NCBI GenBank assembly: GCA_030062745.1
Contig: CP099839.1
Coordinates: forward strand, 43,015,891 to 43,079,890
Length of the DNA stretch: 64,000 bases
DNA from: Capitulum mitella
Lineage: Eukaryota > Arthropoda > Thecostraca > Pollicipedomorpha > Pollicipedidae
Direction: 5' to 3'
Shown here: positions 45,595-57,237 of the stretch, piece by piece
Layout of the letters: each line of letters begins with the position of its first letter
Position numbering within the stretch: position 1 is the stretch's first letter
The notes under the pieces: generated by a model
Database searches by the model: none
What the model saw: only the letters and a program-made list of their open reading frames with translations
What the model was told of the DNA's origin: nothing
Position numbers and translations under genes: made by a program

Positions 45595-48500
45595 TCACTC
45601 CTTCTTCTGCGCCAGCCGCTTGAGGGCGCGCATGCGGACGCCCATCATGCGGTCGAAGTAATACTGCGTCATGAGCGACTCGGGCAGGTGGCGGTTCGCC
45701 AGCGAGGCGACGAAACCCTGCGGCAGCGAAAGTTAATGACAGCGGGAAAACCGGCCGCGGCTAGAGCACGCTACCAAAATACGGCCTAATACACCCTCCA
45801 GATCTTCCAACAGCTGCGCTCACGGCAGGCAATTCATTCTGGGAAAGACCCTGGATCTTACGCTCATTTACCAAGCCATCTGAACCACAGTGAGAAGCAC
45901 AATTCCATCAGTCTGTCAATACTTTTAAAACGTTCGATCGTTACAGGAAGTTCGATAGCTGGTATGAAAATGTGATCGCAGATGCGCGAATATCTAGCAC
46001 GCAGCCGACTGTACTCGAAATTTAGGCAACATTCAGTCATCCTTACCTCAATCTTGCACTGCATTCAGTCTGGTTTGCATGAATTTCGTGCGACAACCTG
46101 TCTAGTTCGCATGGATCTTGCGAGGCAAACCATCTAGTCCATCTGAACTTTGTGCGACATTCCGCCTGGCTTACCTGAATCTTGTGCGACACACAGCCGA
46201 AGGTCTCCGTCTCCAGGCCCACAGTCTTCAGCTGGGCGCGCACAAACTGCTCCGCGCTGGGCACGAAGAGCCGCGGCGTCGTGTACTTGGACATGTTGGA
46301 GCAGACGAAGGCCGGCGTGGTGCTCTGCACGATGACTCCCTGCGCGCGCACCTCCGTCTGCAGGCCGGAGCTGAGCTGGCTCACGTAGGCCTGCCGGCAG
46401 GGCCGGGAGAGGTCAGCTCTGGCCGGGCCACGGCGCGTCGAGCGTCGATGGAGAACGCTGTGCAGGTGAATGGCCACTCCGAACGTCAGGCAGAGCTGAA
46501 CCCGAATATTTCACGAAATCTCAGGCAACGCAACAACACAGCCCTCTGGCAAGGGGAATGGGGTGATATTTATGAATCAAATGTTCGTCTCATGGTGAAT
46601 GGATGAATACGAACACGGATGCAAGGCCAATCGCAAATGTTGCTAACGTGCATGCAATTCACGCAATAACGAGTAACTATGTACCAAACGTTTTGCTAGT
46701 CGTTTAGCTAGCCTTCGTAGTCGGAAGAGGCTCGATACATTTGGTGTACACGAGCGTGGACCACGCAGTATTTCAGGCCAGACGCAATTAATGGATGGAC
46801 AGGTCAAAAACACCAAAAATTACCTTTCGCTTTGGTCGAGAAACGACGATCACACTTTACTGTAATGCGAGAGTGACACATGAACCAACGACCTACCAGA
46901 CGCAGAAAAAGTACCTTTCACTTCTATTGTTTGCTCACGTTTACGGACTTCAGTAAACTGATGGATGAAAAGCTACAAAAATGTCACTGTCATGGAACAT
47001 GAACGACCCCACCGACGCCCGAGTTTCCACACGAGTGACTACCTTGGTGGCCGAGTACTGGGTCAGGAGGGCCGTGGGCATAATGGCCGAGAACGACGAC
47101 AGGTTGATGATGACGCCCTTCTTCTTGGCCAGCATGCGCGGCAAGATGATGCGCGTCATGATGGTCACGGACAGAGCGTTACAGTTCAGGATGTCCTGTG
47201 AGAACCTGGTGGGAATGGAAAAATGTTTTACTGCTGCGCCATGTCCAAGGTTCCCTGTGCGAGGGCGGTAGTAGGGTGTGCTTTGTAAGCACCAGCTTTG
47301 TGCTATGACAGCACTGTGTAGAAGTTAAAACAACGATGGCTCACACACACAACAATACTTTCACGGACTGGAGATTTTGAAATTTGCAACAAACCTGCTA
47401 TTTCAGATTTTTCGGAATTTTCCGGGTCATTGAACGAAGATCCAGCCCATTTTCAAGACATGTCGTTTTTTTCGGAAAATGTCAGAATTCTTCACAACAT
47501 TTCTGGTGTGGGGTGATGCAGATATCTAATTACCTTCAATGGGCAAAGTATCGATCATTTCCAGCTGCTGACCAAGGGTCAAATCAGGAATAATTGTTCT
47601 GACCCAAAATGCACCGCCGTCAAAATCAGCGATGAATTACCCAGAACGGGTAGAAAACCGCAGAACTGACTCGCACAGTTGTAAGACCAGAAGTCCACAA
47701 AGTTTCGAAAAACTGCATGTTGTGGAAATAAACAGGCTCTCGCAAAAAAAGGTGTAGACTATAATTACTGATTTTTTACAGAATTCGAGCCTGGGAAATC
47801 ATCACAAGAACCACTAGGATCAACAAATATTACTTGGATTATTACATTACAAGAAATATTACAAACTTATGTCGCGAAAATAAAAAAAAAAACGCTAAAA
47901 TAAGTCCCCGTTAATTCCATACTGCGTTCGGCTACGGCGCCCACGGCAGTCGGTGTGAAAATCGCAGTGTCTTTAACGCAACGTTTCGGCGTGTGTACTG
48001 AACAAATCATGGAAATTAGGCTTGTATCAGCATCTGCGAAATTTTGCCTGTTCGTTGGTGCCTTTACCTGGACTTCATTACTCACAGCCCTTGAGATCCA
48101 GGCCACTTCTCAGTTTCCTGCAGTCGGTTGTGAGAAAACATATATGACGTAAATGACTTATATATCATCCAAACCTAAAATCGCGACCAATTTTGAGCTC
48201 TACTCGTCACGAACTTCCCAATGATGTCATAATTTCTATCGTGCGACCGACCGCTCGTGAGTTCGAGGAGCCGATCAACCGCCCCCTCCCCCCAGTCGGG
48301 CGTGATCGGCGCCGACCGCCAGTCGGGCGCGGACTAATGTTGTACAGGAAAGTGGATGCAGGAGCCAGAGGCCTGGCGTCACTGGCAGCCCCAAAACCCT
48401 CCATTCAACATCCAAAATAAATCCTGCACCTCGCACCCAGCCAAACCCCTTCATCCAGAAATCCCAGCAAAACTCTGCACCACGTATTCCAACAAAAGCT

Positions 48501-50072
48501 TCCACTCGCAGTCAAATCAAACCCTGCACACTGCACGCAAACCAAATCTTACATCCTCCAGCCACATCAACCACTCTACACAGTTTGGCCACTCATTTTG
48601 AATGTCTCTACCCCACATCGAACCCAACCTCATACCTTACACCCAAACCAACCCCTCTACCCTCTGCTCCGCACCCACAGCGAAATCTTCCACCCTGCAC
48701 CCACTTGTCGTCGGGAATGTCCACGAAGAACTCGGGGTGCTCGTAGTTCATGCCGACGTTGTTGACCAGCACGGCCACGTCCAGTCCCTGGAGGTCGGCG
48801 CGGACCGGCTCGTACGCGGCCAGGTCACGCGTGAAGTCCATCGCGATCACGCGTGTCCGCACACCGTGCCTGGACTCTGCCAGCGCAGCGCGGCCACGGC
48901 GTGAGGCTCGCACGCCGCACACAGACGACGCGACGGGCCGCGTGCGTTACGCTGACGGAACGGAAGACAGCATCCACCACATGCCATGGACCACTTAACC
49001 TTGCCACATGGGGCTTCGCTATGCCCTTGAAATTAGTGCTGACGATCAATGCCTGTGCGAGTCTATCTGTGCCTGTTCATCGTTCAGATGCTCGTCACAT
49101 GCAGAAGGCAGAACATCACGCCGCGCTGGCCGCCAACCAAACCAGTTGAGGTCAGGCGCAGGAGGACGGAGTAGGTTTCCAGATACATACCGATGTCACT
49201 GGCGGTCTGCTCCAGTTTGGCCTGGGTGCGGCTGATTAGCACCACGTTTAGACCACGACGAGCAAACTGCAACAGAGACCAGGCAGATGGGTTGCATCAA
49301 CATTCAGCACACATCAACATTCAGCATGTGCAGCTATGTGTTGTTTACTGGTGAATAAGTTGGTCACCAGGGATGCAGCCAAGGCTGTCTGCCTTAACAT
49401 TTTTGCATAGAAGCCATTTGTATTTCCTTCATTCTACACAAAATCCATGCAGCTGGAGAACCTGCCAACACAACTTTTGACTGTTTATTGATGAATGGAA
49501 AAGATACTAAATGACTGAATGCTGAGATGCCTTTTTTCTTTATACATCATATGTACTATTTACACATTTATTCCAACTTCTATGAAACATTCAACAAAAA
49601 TGATGACAGCAAAATCTGAGAGCAAGTGCATCCCAGTGTAAACCAGGATATTCCAGAAAGCATGCTTACCTCCATAGCATAGGCTTTGCCAATTCCATCT
49701 GTGGCTCCAGTTATGACTAAAATGGACAAAACAAATGTCAGTATAAATGGATAATTGTGACTAAACACCATGTTCATCACTTCCATTTATAACATATTTA
49801 CAACCAATGAGACACAATCTGTGATCTCATGATGTCAAGCAGTAAAAATGATGCTGAAAAGCATATGAAAAACACTTTTCCACAAACCAAGTCATACTAA
49901 AAAGGTTTGTCCATTGCCACTTACCAGCCCAATCTCCTAGCTTCTTGTAGTTAGGTGTATGTCCCAGCATATCACCCAAAAAGCTGGTATACACAAGTCT
50001 GAACAAAGTCAGAGTCACCTTTGATGCCAAAAAGGCAGCAGTCACATAACCCAGCAGTTCAATGAACATCAT
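45595..50072 (-). CDS. HSD17B12: HSD17B12, very-long-chain 3-oxoacyl-CoA reductase / 17-beta-hydroxysteroid dehydrogenase 12
   Basis: Seven exons in transcript order: 49925-50072, 49670-49716, 49191-49266, 48705-48876, 47043-47205, 46175-46390, 45595-45717 (stop TGA). All are GT-AG with matching phases and total 945 bp, giving 314 residues (human protein 312). It starts MMFIELLGYVTAAFLASK, a hydrophobic membrane anchor. The short-chain dehydrogenase signatures are complete: cofactor loop TGATDGIG (residues 52-59), NNVG (129-132), catalytic Ser185 in NLSS and YSATK with Tyr198 and Lys202. The C-terminus ends AQKKE, with lysines near the end as in ER-retained members. The family reduces 3-ketoacyl-CoA with NADPH in the ER fatty-acid elongation cycle; some members also reduce steroids. 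Two adjacent ATGs are possible starts. A tandem array repeats the exon 6 donor. Confidence 0.93.
46045..46206. repeat. 32-bp tandem array that repeats the HSD17B12 exon 6 end and donor
   Basis: On the + strand, CTGAATCTTGTGCGAC at the exon 6 end (46175) recurs in diverged form at 46143, 46111, 46079 and 46047, exactly 32 bp apart. On the gene strand the first copy carries the used donor CAG|GTAAGCC and the farthest copy carries another good donor, GAG|GTAAGG. The middle three have lost the GT. The far donor is in a different phase from exon 7, so its use would shift the frame. Confidence 0.85.
48380..48704. repeat. Degenerate minisatellite starting at the HSD17B12 exon 4 donor
   Basis: Units of about 35-40 bp built on CCTGCACCCAGCCAAACCCC and CATCCA run up to the exon 4 boundary at 48705. 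On the gene strand the intron begins GTGGGTGCAGGG, and related GTGGGTGCGGAG and GGGTGTAAGG phrases follow, so the donor sequence itself is the first member of the array. Confidence 0.5.
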
Positions 50073-51011
50073 TTTATTGCTTAATTGATTCTGAAACAAA
50101 AACCTTGCATGATATTTTATTCAGGGACAGAGCACCTGCACATATGACAAACAATTATCTGGCACACATGAAAGACCTGGCACACAATAAGTTAGCATTA
50201 GTGCAGGACACAAAATGGATCTACCAATCTCTTGAAAAATATATGCAAGCCTCAGAATGATAATGCAACATCAAGCAGCATTTTCCCATACCATGCAAGC
50301 TTTCAATGGCTAAATGGTTTGATCTCAATATTAATTCAACAATATGAAATCAACAGCTAATCTCTCCTTGCAACTACAATTTCCTAACTTTACCACATTG
50401 ATGTGAACACAAGACCAAAATCCATTATTATGCTATTACAGATATGAATGAACTGGAAATGAACTCATCAGCTCCAATCAAAGATCAACATCATGTGGAC
50501 AACAAGACTGAAAGCCTGGAAAATGCCTGAAAAGGTTACATACATTGACAAGATGATGAGACATGCTGCCTCATTTGAGACTTATTGTATGACACAGACA
50601 TGGATATATGAGCCTCCATGAGCTTAACTTCCTCTTAACATGTGGTTTCTCATGGGATTTAGGCCATTTTGTGGCAAAAGCAGAATGTATGATTGTCATT
50701 CACAGACAAAATCATGTTCTACCTTTTAGGAGACCAATGCTTCTTGGATGCCAAAATATTAAAACATCAAGCAGTACTTATCTGTAAAGCCAACAACAGT
50801 TTTTAACATCTGTGCAACATCACTGCCAATAACCAGTAACTAAAAAAACTCTTGGCAACACAAGAGTTTCACAGCAGAGCAAGATATTCAAACACCGTGA
50901 AAAAAAAACGGGGGAGGTTAAGCAAGTAATGGGTATATCATGCAAATAATCGCACTTAAGATGTAAATGAAATTCACGAGAACGAGAATATCCGCAAGGA
51001 GTACCTCTTAC

Positions 51012-51185
51012 CGGAATTCAGCCTGGCTGACCCACCGCCAACGATGCAGCTTTCACCGGAGAAGCACCACGAATGAGGCCAGAACATGCATTCAACGTAA
51101 TGAGCCACCGAAAATGAACCAGAACCGGTGGTTGGTCGCCACTTTTCGTCTGCTCTGCGCAGTAACCCGTTCTTCCGGTTCAATC
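51012..51185 (-). other. Candidate non-coding first exon of HSD17B12
   Basis: On the gene strand a donor (GAATTCCG|GTAAGA, exon edge at 51012) lies about 0.9 kb upstream of a pyrimidine-rich acceptor (GGTTTTTGTTTCAG) that ends just before 50085, 13 bases upstream of the start codon. The 170 bp upstream of the donor are GC-richer than the surrounding DNA. Exon start is not determined. Confidence 0.4.
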
Positions 51186-51801
51186 GCCAGGAACCCGCAG
51201 CATTCCTAGTCTTAAAATGTGAAAAACCTGCTGCAAAAGTAAATGGGTAATATTCTCAGGGAACGCAGACTAAAGGCAAAAAAAGGTTGCAGGCAAAGCT
51301 TACTGGCTCGATGGCGACCGGTTCTTAGATTTTCGGGATGAGAAGAACGTTTTAAAGTTTTTTGTATATAGAAGCATTTGCAAACTCACTTAAACGAAAC
51401 TGGCTGGTGCGGGACGATTATCAGTCCGACTTCGATAGAGATCTGAAATATCGTGCATGATATAGCAAAATTTTATGGCGGCAATTTGGCGGCAGCAACA
51501 TTCTGAGACGTATCCTTTCCATGCAGCCCTGTAAGCATAGCTAAATTTTTGCGAAGTTGGGGATGCACCTGCATCCCCTGCAGCATGCATAGAAGTCCCG
51601 CCTATGGGGTGGACATTGTCGAGTACGGTGCCGTACTGTTTATAAGGTTACGCCAGTTTTCCGTACTATGTACCAAATAAAAATGTACCAGATTCACAGA
51701 TTCAGAGTAAAACTAGAATATTATACCACGGTTTGGTAGCGTTAATTTGGCGGCAGTTGTGGTGTGATTGCGGCGTAATAAATAATGCTTTGTGTTTCCA
51801 A

Positions 51802-52396
51802 CCCTTGAAGACAGACGACTGACTGACGTCCGACGAGACACAAGACTTGACCCAAGACTTTGGACACCTGAGCCCAAGAGGCTGTGTGTCCTAACTCACA
51901 AACAAACAAACAAACAACCCTTGAAGAAAGACGACTGACTGACGCCCGACGAGACACAGGACTTGACCCAAGACTTTGGATGCCTGAGCCCAAGAGGCTG
52001 TGTGTCCTAACTCACAAACAAACAAACAAACCCTTGAAGAAGAGAGACGAATAACTGACGCCCGACGAAACACAAGACTTGACCCAAGACTTTGGACACC
52101 TGAGCCCAAGAGGTTGTGTGTCCTAACTCACAAACAAACAAACAAACAAACAACCCTTGAAGACCTCAGACGACTGACTGACGCCCGACGAGACACAAGA
52201 CTTGACCCAAGACTTTGGACACCTGAGCCCAAGAGGTTGTGTCCTAACTCACAAACAAACAAACAAACAAACAACCCTTGAAGACTTCAGACGACTGACT
52301 GATGCCCGACGAGACACAAGACGTGACCCAAGACTGGACACCTGAGCCCAAGAGGTTGTGTGTCCTAACTCACAAACCATCAAACAAACAAACAAC
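51802..52396. repeat. 113-123-bp tandem repeat, five copies, with embedded AAAC runs
   Basis: CCCTTGAAG anchors occur at 51802, 51918, 52031, 52154, 52275 and 52396. Each unit contains GACTGACTGACG, GACACAAGACTTGACCCAAG, CACCTGAGCCCAAGAGG and a variable (CAAA)n run that explains the length differences. Confidence 0.9.
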
Positions 52397-52697
52397 CCTT
52401 GAAGATCGAGGAAATCCGCCATACAATGCTGGAGGATCAATATCAGATATGATTGGGAAGTCGTGTTGTTTCGAAGTAATTTGCCTTGTATCTCACTGGA
52501 GTATCTTTTTCCTTACCCATTCACATCATGATTTAATTATGAAAAGGTCTGGGACAGCTTAGTTGGTTGGGATATGACCACCAGGCATAGTGGCATTTAT
52601 GATCCTTAAAATTACCAACAGCCCCAGGCAAGGATAGGTAAGGCTGGGCCAGTGCTGTAGGCTGGATGGTGCTGCATGATAAGTGTCTGGTTCAGGG

Positions 52698-52860
52698 GCT
52701 CAGCCAGGATTTTTGTAAGGAGGGGCCTGGAGCTTAGTTGATCTGAACTTTATGAAAACTACCTGCTGGGTAGATGATGTGCAATGGTTTCCACAAAAAT
52801 GCAGGCCTAAGGTGGGGCCCAGGCCCCCCCCCCAGACTCCCTCTAGGATGTGCCTCTGGT
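52698..52860. mobile_element. Short element, diverged copy A
   Basis: This stretch and 54012-54163 share the order CAGCCAGGATTTT (CAGCCATGATTTT in copy B), GAGCTTAG, GAAAACT, GATGTGCAATGGTTT and a GGGCC-rich end. That colinearity marks two old copies of one dispersed repeat. Confidence 0.5.
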
Positions 52861-54011
52861 CTATCTAGTAGAAATGTGCCAAGGTTTACCCACATAGAAG
52901 CTGAGCAATCTGTGCCATTATTGGAATATTTGGATGTTTGTGTTTGATTATCATGTCCAGATATTCAGGAAATCTAAGCACAGCATTGCAATGTTGTCCA
53001 CAGAAATTTTGACATCTAAAAGATAAGCCATACAGAGTTGTTTTAGTTGTCCTTTGTTGGATGTTAGCACAATATACTTCTATGAAAAATTATTGCAATA
53101 TAAGCAGGAATCAGACATTTACACACACCCATGATGGTATTTATTAAAACAAACTATTAATCAACCTGCACTCTGTAGGCAAAGTGTCATCTGACACCAA
53201 AATCATCTGACTTCTTTTCTGCATCCAATGCATTCTGGTCTGACCTAGCAATTGTGTGCCCTCCATTGCCATAGCTGCCCCTTGCCTCTTTCTGCCAACC
53301 ATTTCCCTTGTTATGCAACAAATCCATGCCATTCCAAAAACAGATTCTCACATCTGTGCCAAGCACAAGAGGCAAATGGTGCAGGTTTGTGTAAAGGTTG
53401 TACTGCTGTTGAAATTTGTAGTTGGGCAGTGGGATAAAGCATCCTTGATAGTTATGCTTGATAATGATTCCAGTATCTAAATATATGTAGCATCTTCAGG
53501 CAGATATTTTGTTCAGAATCTGAATACTCAGCTATAGCCCCTGTTGTTAACATTGCTTGCATATAGTAGATATTTTTGTTTGTGTCAATTATAAATGATT
53601 TTATCATGGGATATGCACAAATGTATCATAAGTATCAAGTCAGGTATTTTTATTTTAGAATGTGCAGTTGGAGAATACTACAGGACAGTCTTAAACCACA
53701 TTGATTGTTGTCATAGCCTGTGGAGCCAGTCCTGCCTTCATTGCTTTCAATGATATTTACTCAAAAGCTGGCTTACTTGCTCCTTCCACTTGAACCACTT
53801 TGACATTCCTATCATTGGGAGCAATGGGAGACAAAATGGGTTTTAAATTACAAAAATTGGTAGAAAAAATAGGAAAAGAGATGTTTTGTATTCATCCAGC
53901 AATTATGCTATGTGACTTTGCTATTGTCAAACCTAGCTTTTGGTTATGAACATTTGGTTCAGTTAATTGTTTCAGCCAGTGGTAAAGCAAAAACTTTATG
54001 CAACAAAAGGA

Positions 54012-54163
54012 GTGCAGCCATGATTTTCTTAAGAAGGGGTCCAGAGCTTAGGCTGAACTGAAATCATGTGAAAACTGCTTGCCAGTAAGATGGTGTGCAA
54101 TGGTTTTCACAAAGAAGGAATGCTTAAGGGGGCATGGGCCCCCTGGGTCACCCTTGGCTGCAC
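54012..54163. mobile_element. Short inverted-repeat element, copy B
   Basis: This 152-bp stretch is bounded by a perfect 9-bp inverted pair, GTGCAGCCA and TGGCTGCAC, and is a diverged sister of 52698-52860. The size and inverted ends suit a miniature non-autonomous DNA element. Confidence 0.5.
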
Positions 54164-54479
54164 ATATGTGCAACAATCTGCAACTTACTTTTTAGATAAT
54201 GTGTCTTTCCTTTTTCAGACCAATAACATGCCAAGTTGTGCAGCACCCATTAAGTGTAATGACACTTCAGTCTGGAATGTCAGCTGTCCCGGCATTAATT
54301 ATTGCCTTTTCCCGAAGCCCAAGAAAGAAGCAGCTTGATGGTGGCAGGCCTGCTGCTGTCAACTGATTGTTGGTTCAAGTCCTTCTTGAGCCTGTGATGT
54401 ATGGCAAACATATTTGTGTGATGTTTATCTCATATTGTTCTGCACCCTGTTGTAGCATAATTTCTGCTATAGTCATCAG

Positions 54480-54665
54480 TTATTATATATATATATATAT
54501 TGATCATGGACCACCCAGATGTTCAGTACAATAGTTGGTGACCATTCACACTGTTTTCTATGTTAACTGATCTGAAGAGTAAGTGGCAATGGGATTCGAA
54601 CCCACGCCTGACCATCGCTGCATGTGCGTGGGTTAAGTTTTTGCTGAACAGATCGAAAACAACCT
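54480..54665 (-). mobile_element. tRNA-derived SINE, probable
   Basis: On the - strand GGCGTGGGTTCGAATCCCA (around 54592-54608) contains a perfect RNA polymerase III B box, GGTTCGAATCC. A weak A-box-like TTCAGCAAAAACTTAA lies about 40 bases upstream. Downstream the sequence runs about 100 bp to a (TA)n tail at 54482-54500. A tRNA-like head followed by an unrelated body and a simple-repeat tail is the SINE layout. It does not fold as a full tRNA. Confidence 0.5.
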
Positions 54666-55158
54666 CAGGCGCACACTTCTGAATCCGGAAGCTGATTGCT
54701 CTGTGTAAAAAAAAATGGAAAAATGCTCAAGTTTCATTTGTACTTACATTTTGTTTGGATAGGTGTTTCCGAGTTAATGGGCCATGGGGCCGAAAAATGG
54801 CATTTTAGCATGTAACTCTATGGTGTAGTTGTAAAATGCGCGTCGTCGCTACCATATGACCTTGGACGCCCCGACTCAGCCGTACTGTGTGCTCCCGCGC
54901 CTCGTGTGGCGCAGTCGTAGATGGATGGCTCCTTGTGCATGACGTCATAGGCCGCCGGCCAATCAGCGACAAGTAAAACGTCAAGGGGTCGGCTTAAGCG
55001 TCAATGGGTCGGTTTTGGGCTTAAACGTTGAGGGGTCGGCTAGTTTACACGAACGTTTAAGCCGGTCGCGGTGGATTTACGGCCGCGCTTCGCAACATAC
55101 AAGAAACATAGAAAAACATACAAACGCTTTGACAGCGTTTGCATCAAATACGACATAC

Positions 55159-55416
55159 CATAGGCGTAGGAACGGGGCGCCCGAAGATGCCATGGTGTCC
55201 CCACTTCCCGAGAATGCTGAACATTAACCCCATGGTCAGGGATGTCGGTTTCTGTAAATGATTGGGGGGCCGAGCCGAGGGCTCGACAACCTAGCCTCCC
55301 CCCACCCCCGAATGTGAATTTCTTAACTGGTTTGGCCTGCTTTATTTTGACCCAACGGAAATTTACGTTTTTTACCATTTGTCAAATGAAGAATTGCATT
55401 TATCCCCATGCTAACA

Positions 55417-55492
<76 letters not shown>

Positions 55493-55848
55493 CATATATA
55501 TATAATATGTAATATAGTATATATATAGACAGATAGATAGATAGATAGATTGACAGACACATAAAAGATAGATACATCGTTGTTTACATTATTCTTTAGT
55601 TCCTGCCTATCTATTATCTAATGCGGCCTTTCTTTTCGTTATTGTTACTCATTTCCCTCTAAAACCGGTAGAAAATATTGGGGCGCCCAAACCAACATTG
55701 CATGGACTTGATCAACATTGGGTGGGCCAGGGCCCTTTCAAAAGAATACAAATCGACGCCCCTGCCCATGGTGATGCGTGGAAGGAATCGACTTCAAAAT
55801 TGGCCTCGTCCCCCCTTCCACACTTTCTGAGCCTTTTCTACGCCTATG
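55159..55848. mobile_element. 690-bp element with CATAGGCGTAGGA inverted ends
   Basis: CATAGGCGTAGGA at 55159 and its near inverse TCTACGCCTATG at 55848 bracket 690 bp. The ends continue with GGGGCGCC-type sequence. The core holds long (TA)n and (TG)n runs at about 55421-55500 and GATA repeats at about 55528-55550. Flanks CGACATAC and AGTCATAC agree at 6 of 8 positions, so the target duplication is only suggestive. No coding sequence was found. Confidence 0.5.
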
Positions 55849-57071
55849 AGTCATACTATGTCATAGCTATGGCCATGCCAACCCTGCTCGGGTGGAGTAG
55901 TTAAGCATCTCGGATCCGATTACGATAAAATGAAATCATGCGTTTCGCCACGGTAACAGGTTTAGGCTTGTGTGACCAGCCGCGCGACTGACCCTCGACG
56001 TCCAAACGATCACTGGTTAGTGCCATGAAAACGTAATAAAACGACACCAGTCATCGCCAGTCACCAGTCGCGAGACAGGCGGAGCCGTTAAAGTGCCAGG
56101 ATCACGTGCAGTCGCGCGCTGCCACTCATGTAAGCTGGCCCTTAGTCGCGCGAGGTCGGGAGGCATCCCAACGATTCTGGACATTTCTAGGGCCGTGCTT
56201 CTATATGAGGCGCGTGCGGCTGGGGCAGCCATGAGAGTGCGGATTGCGTAGTGAGCGGCGCGTATCGCTGGCGAAAGTCAAGTCGCCGCGGACAGATTTC
56301 AGCGTCATGGAATACCTGTCTTGACTTGAACTCGAACGGGGATTGCGTTTCCCAGTATAGATTAAAGAGCCCGATACAAAACAACAGTTTTGTAAGGATG
56401 CGCGAAGTTTCGAGTCCAATGGATGATGGGGAGAGTTCGTTAAGTAAACGACATATTCGTATTCGTATTGGTGCCTGGGCCCTAAAGGCAGGTAGGATTT
56501 TGCTATTCACAACTTTGAGATCGGCCCTAAATGACGTATTGCATGGGCACAAGGACAGATCCAGGTCATGTGCTGAGGGAATCCAAGTCTGCAGCCGTGT
56601 AATCTAACCTGTCATCAAATATCGATTTCTCTCTGTGTTTCGGTCATTTTGTTTCGCCGTTTCCAAAAACCCACATGCCGTTTGTAATGCTTCGGAAACT
56701 CCAGGTATAAGCTTTTCCGAAGGGAGGGGGCAAAAAATGTTGGCCCGTTTTGTGGCAAAGAAGAGCATGGCCCGATAGCCCCCCCCCCCCCCCTCTCCGG
56801 AATTCGCCAGTGCATGGCAGACATTGACTGAAATGCCTCTGTCGCGATGCTAACCGTAAAAACGCTCTTGCGCACATGCGTATTCTGATTCAAATTTCCG
56901 CTCCGCTTTCGACCAAATCTCATGTAAAGGTATTTGTTAAACGTACGGGAAGTCATTCACGAATCTGAAGTCCGTACGTATAGGTCATGACCCTTTACCA
57001 CAGAAGTTAAAACAGCTCTTGCGAAATTTCCAATACATACGATAACAGGAACACTGTTGCGGTGAAACTTA
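55849..57071. other. Intergenic DNA, nothing recognised
   Basis: Mixed-composition sequence with a (C)14 run near 56780. No gene, RNA or clear repeat was found. Confidence 0.45.
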
Positions 57072-57079
57072 GCGTCAGG

Positions 57080-57191
57080 CAGTAGCGTAGCCGGGGGGGA
57101 GGTCCTAGGGGTCCTGAAACCTTCTGAAATTCGAAGTTCGCTGTAGTTTTGAACAAACGATGAATACATAACGATCTTTTTCCTAGCTTTA

Positions 57192-57237
<46 letters not shown>

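Larger units (their letters stand above)
52397..54479. other. AT-rich intergenic DNA with two copies of a short element
   Basis: No gene was recognised. The only structure seen is the related pair at 52698-52860 and 54012-54163. Confidence 0.5.

Noticed and set aside
54587-54660. Functional tRNA gene on the - strand
   Set aside because: The B box is good but no acceptor stem or anticodon arm can be paired, and the A box is degraded; a SINE fits better.
55323-55577. Open frames rich in Y and I across the TA/TG runs
   Set aside because: They are translations of dinucleotide repeats.
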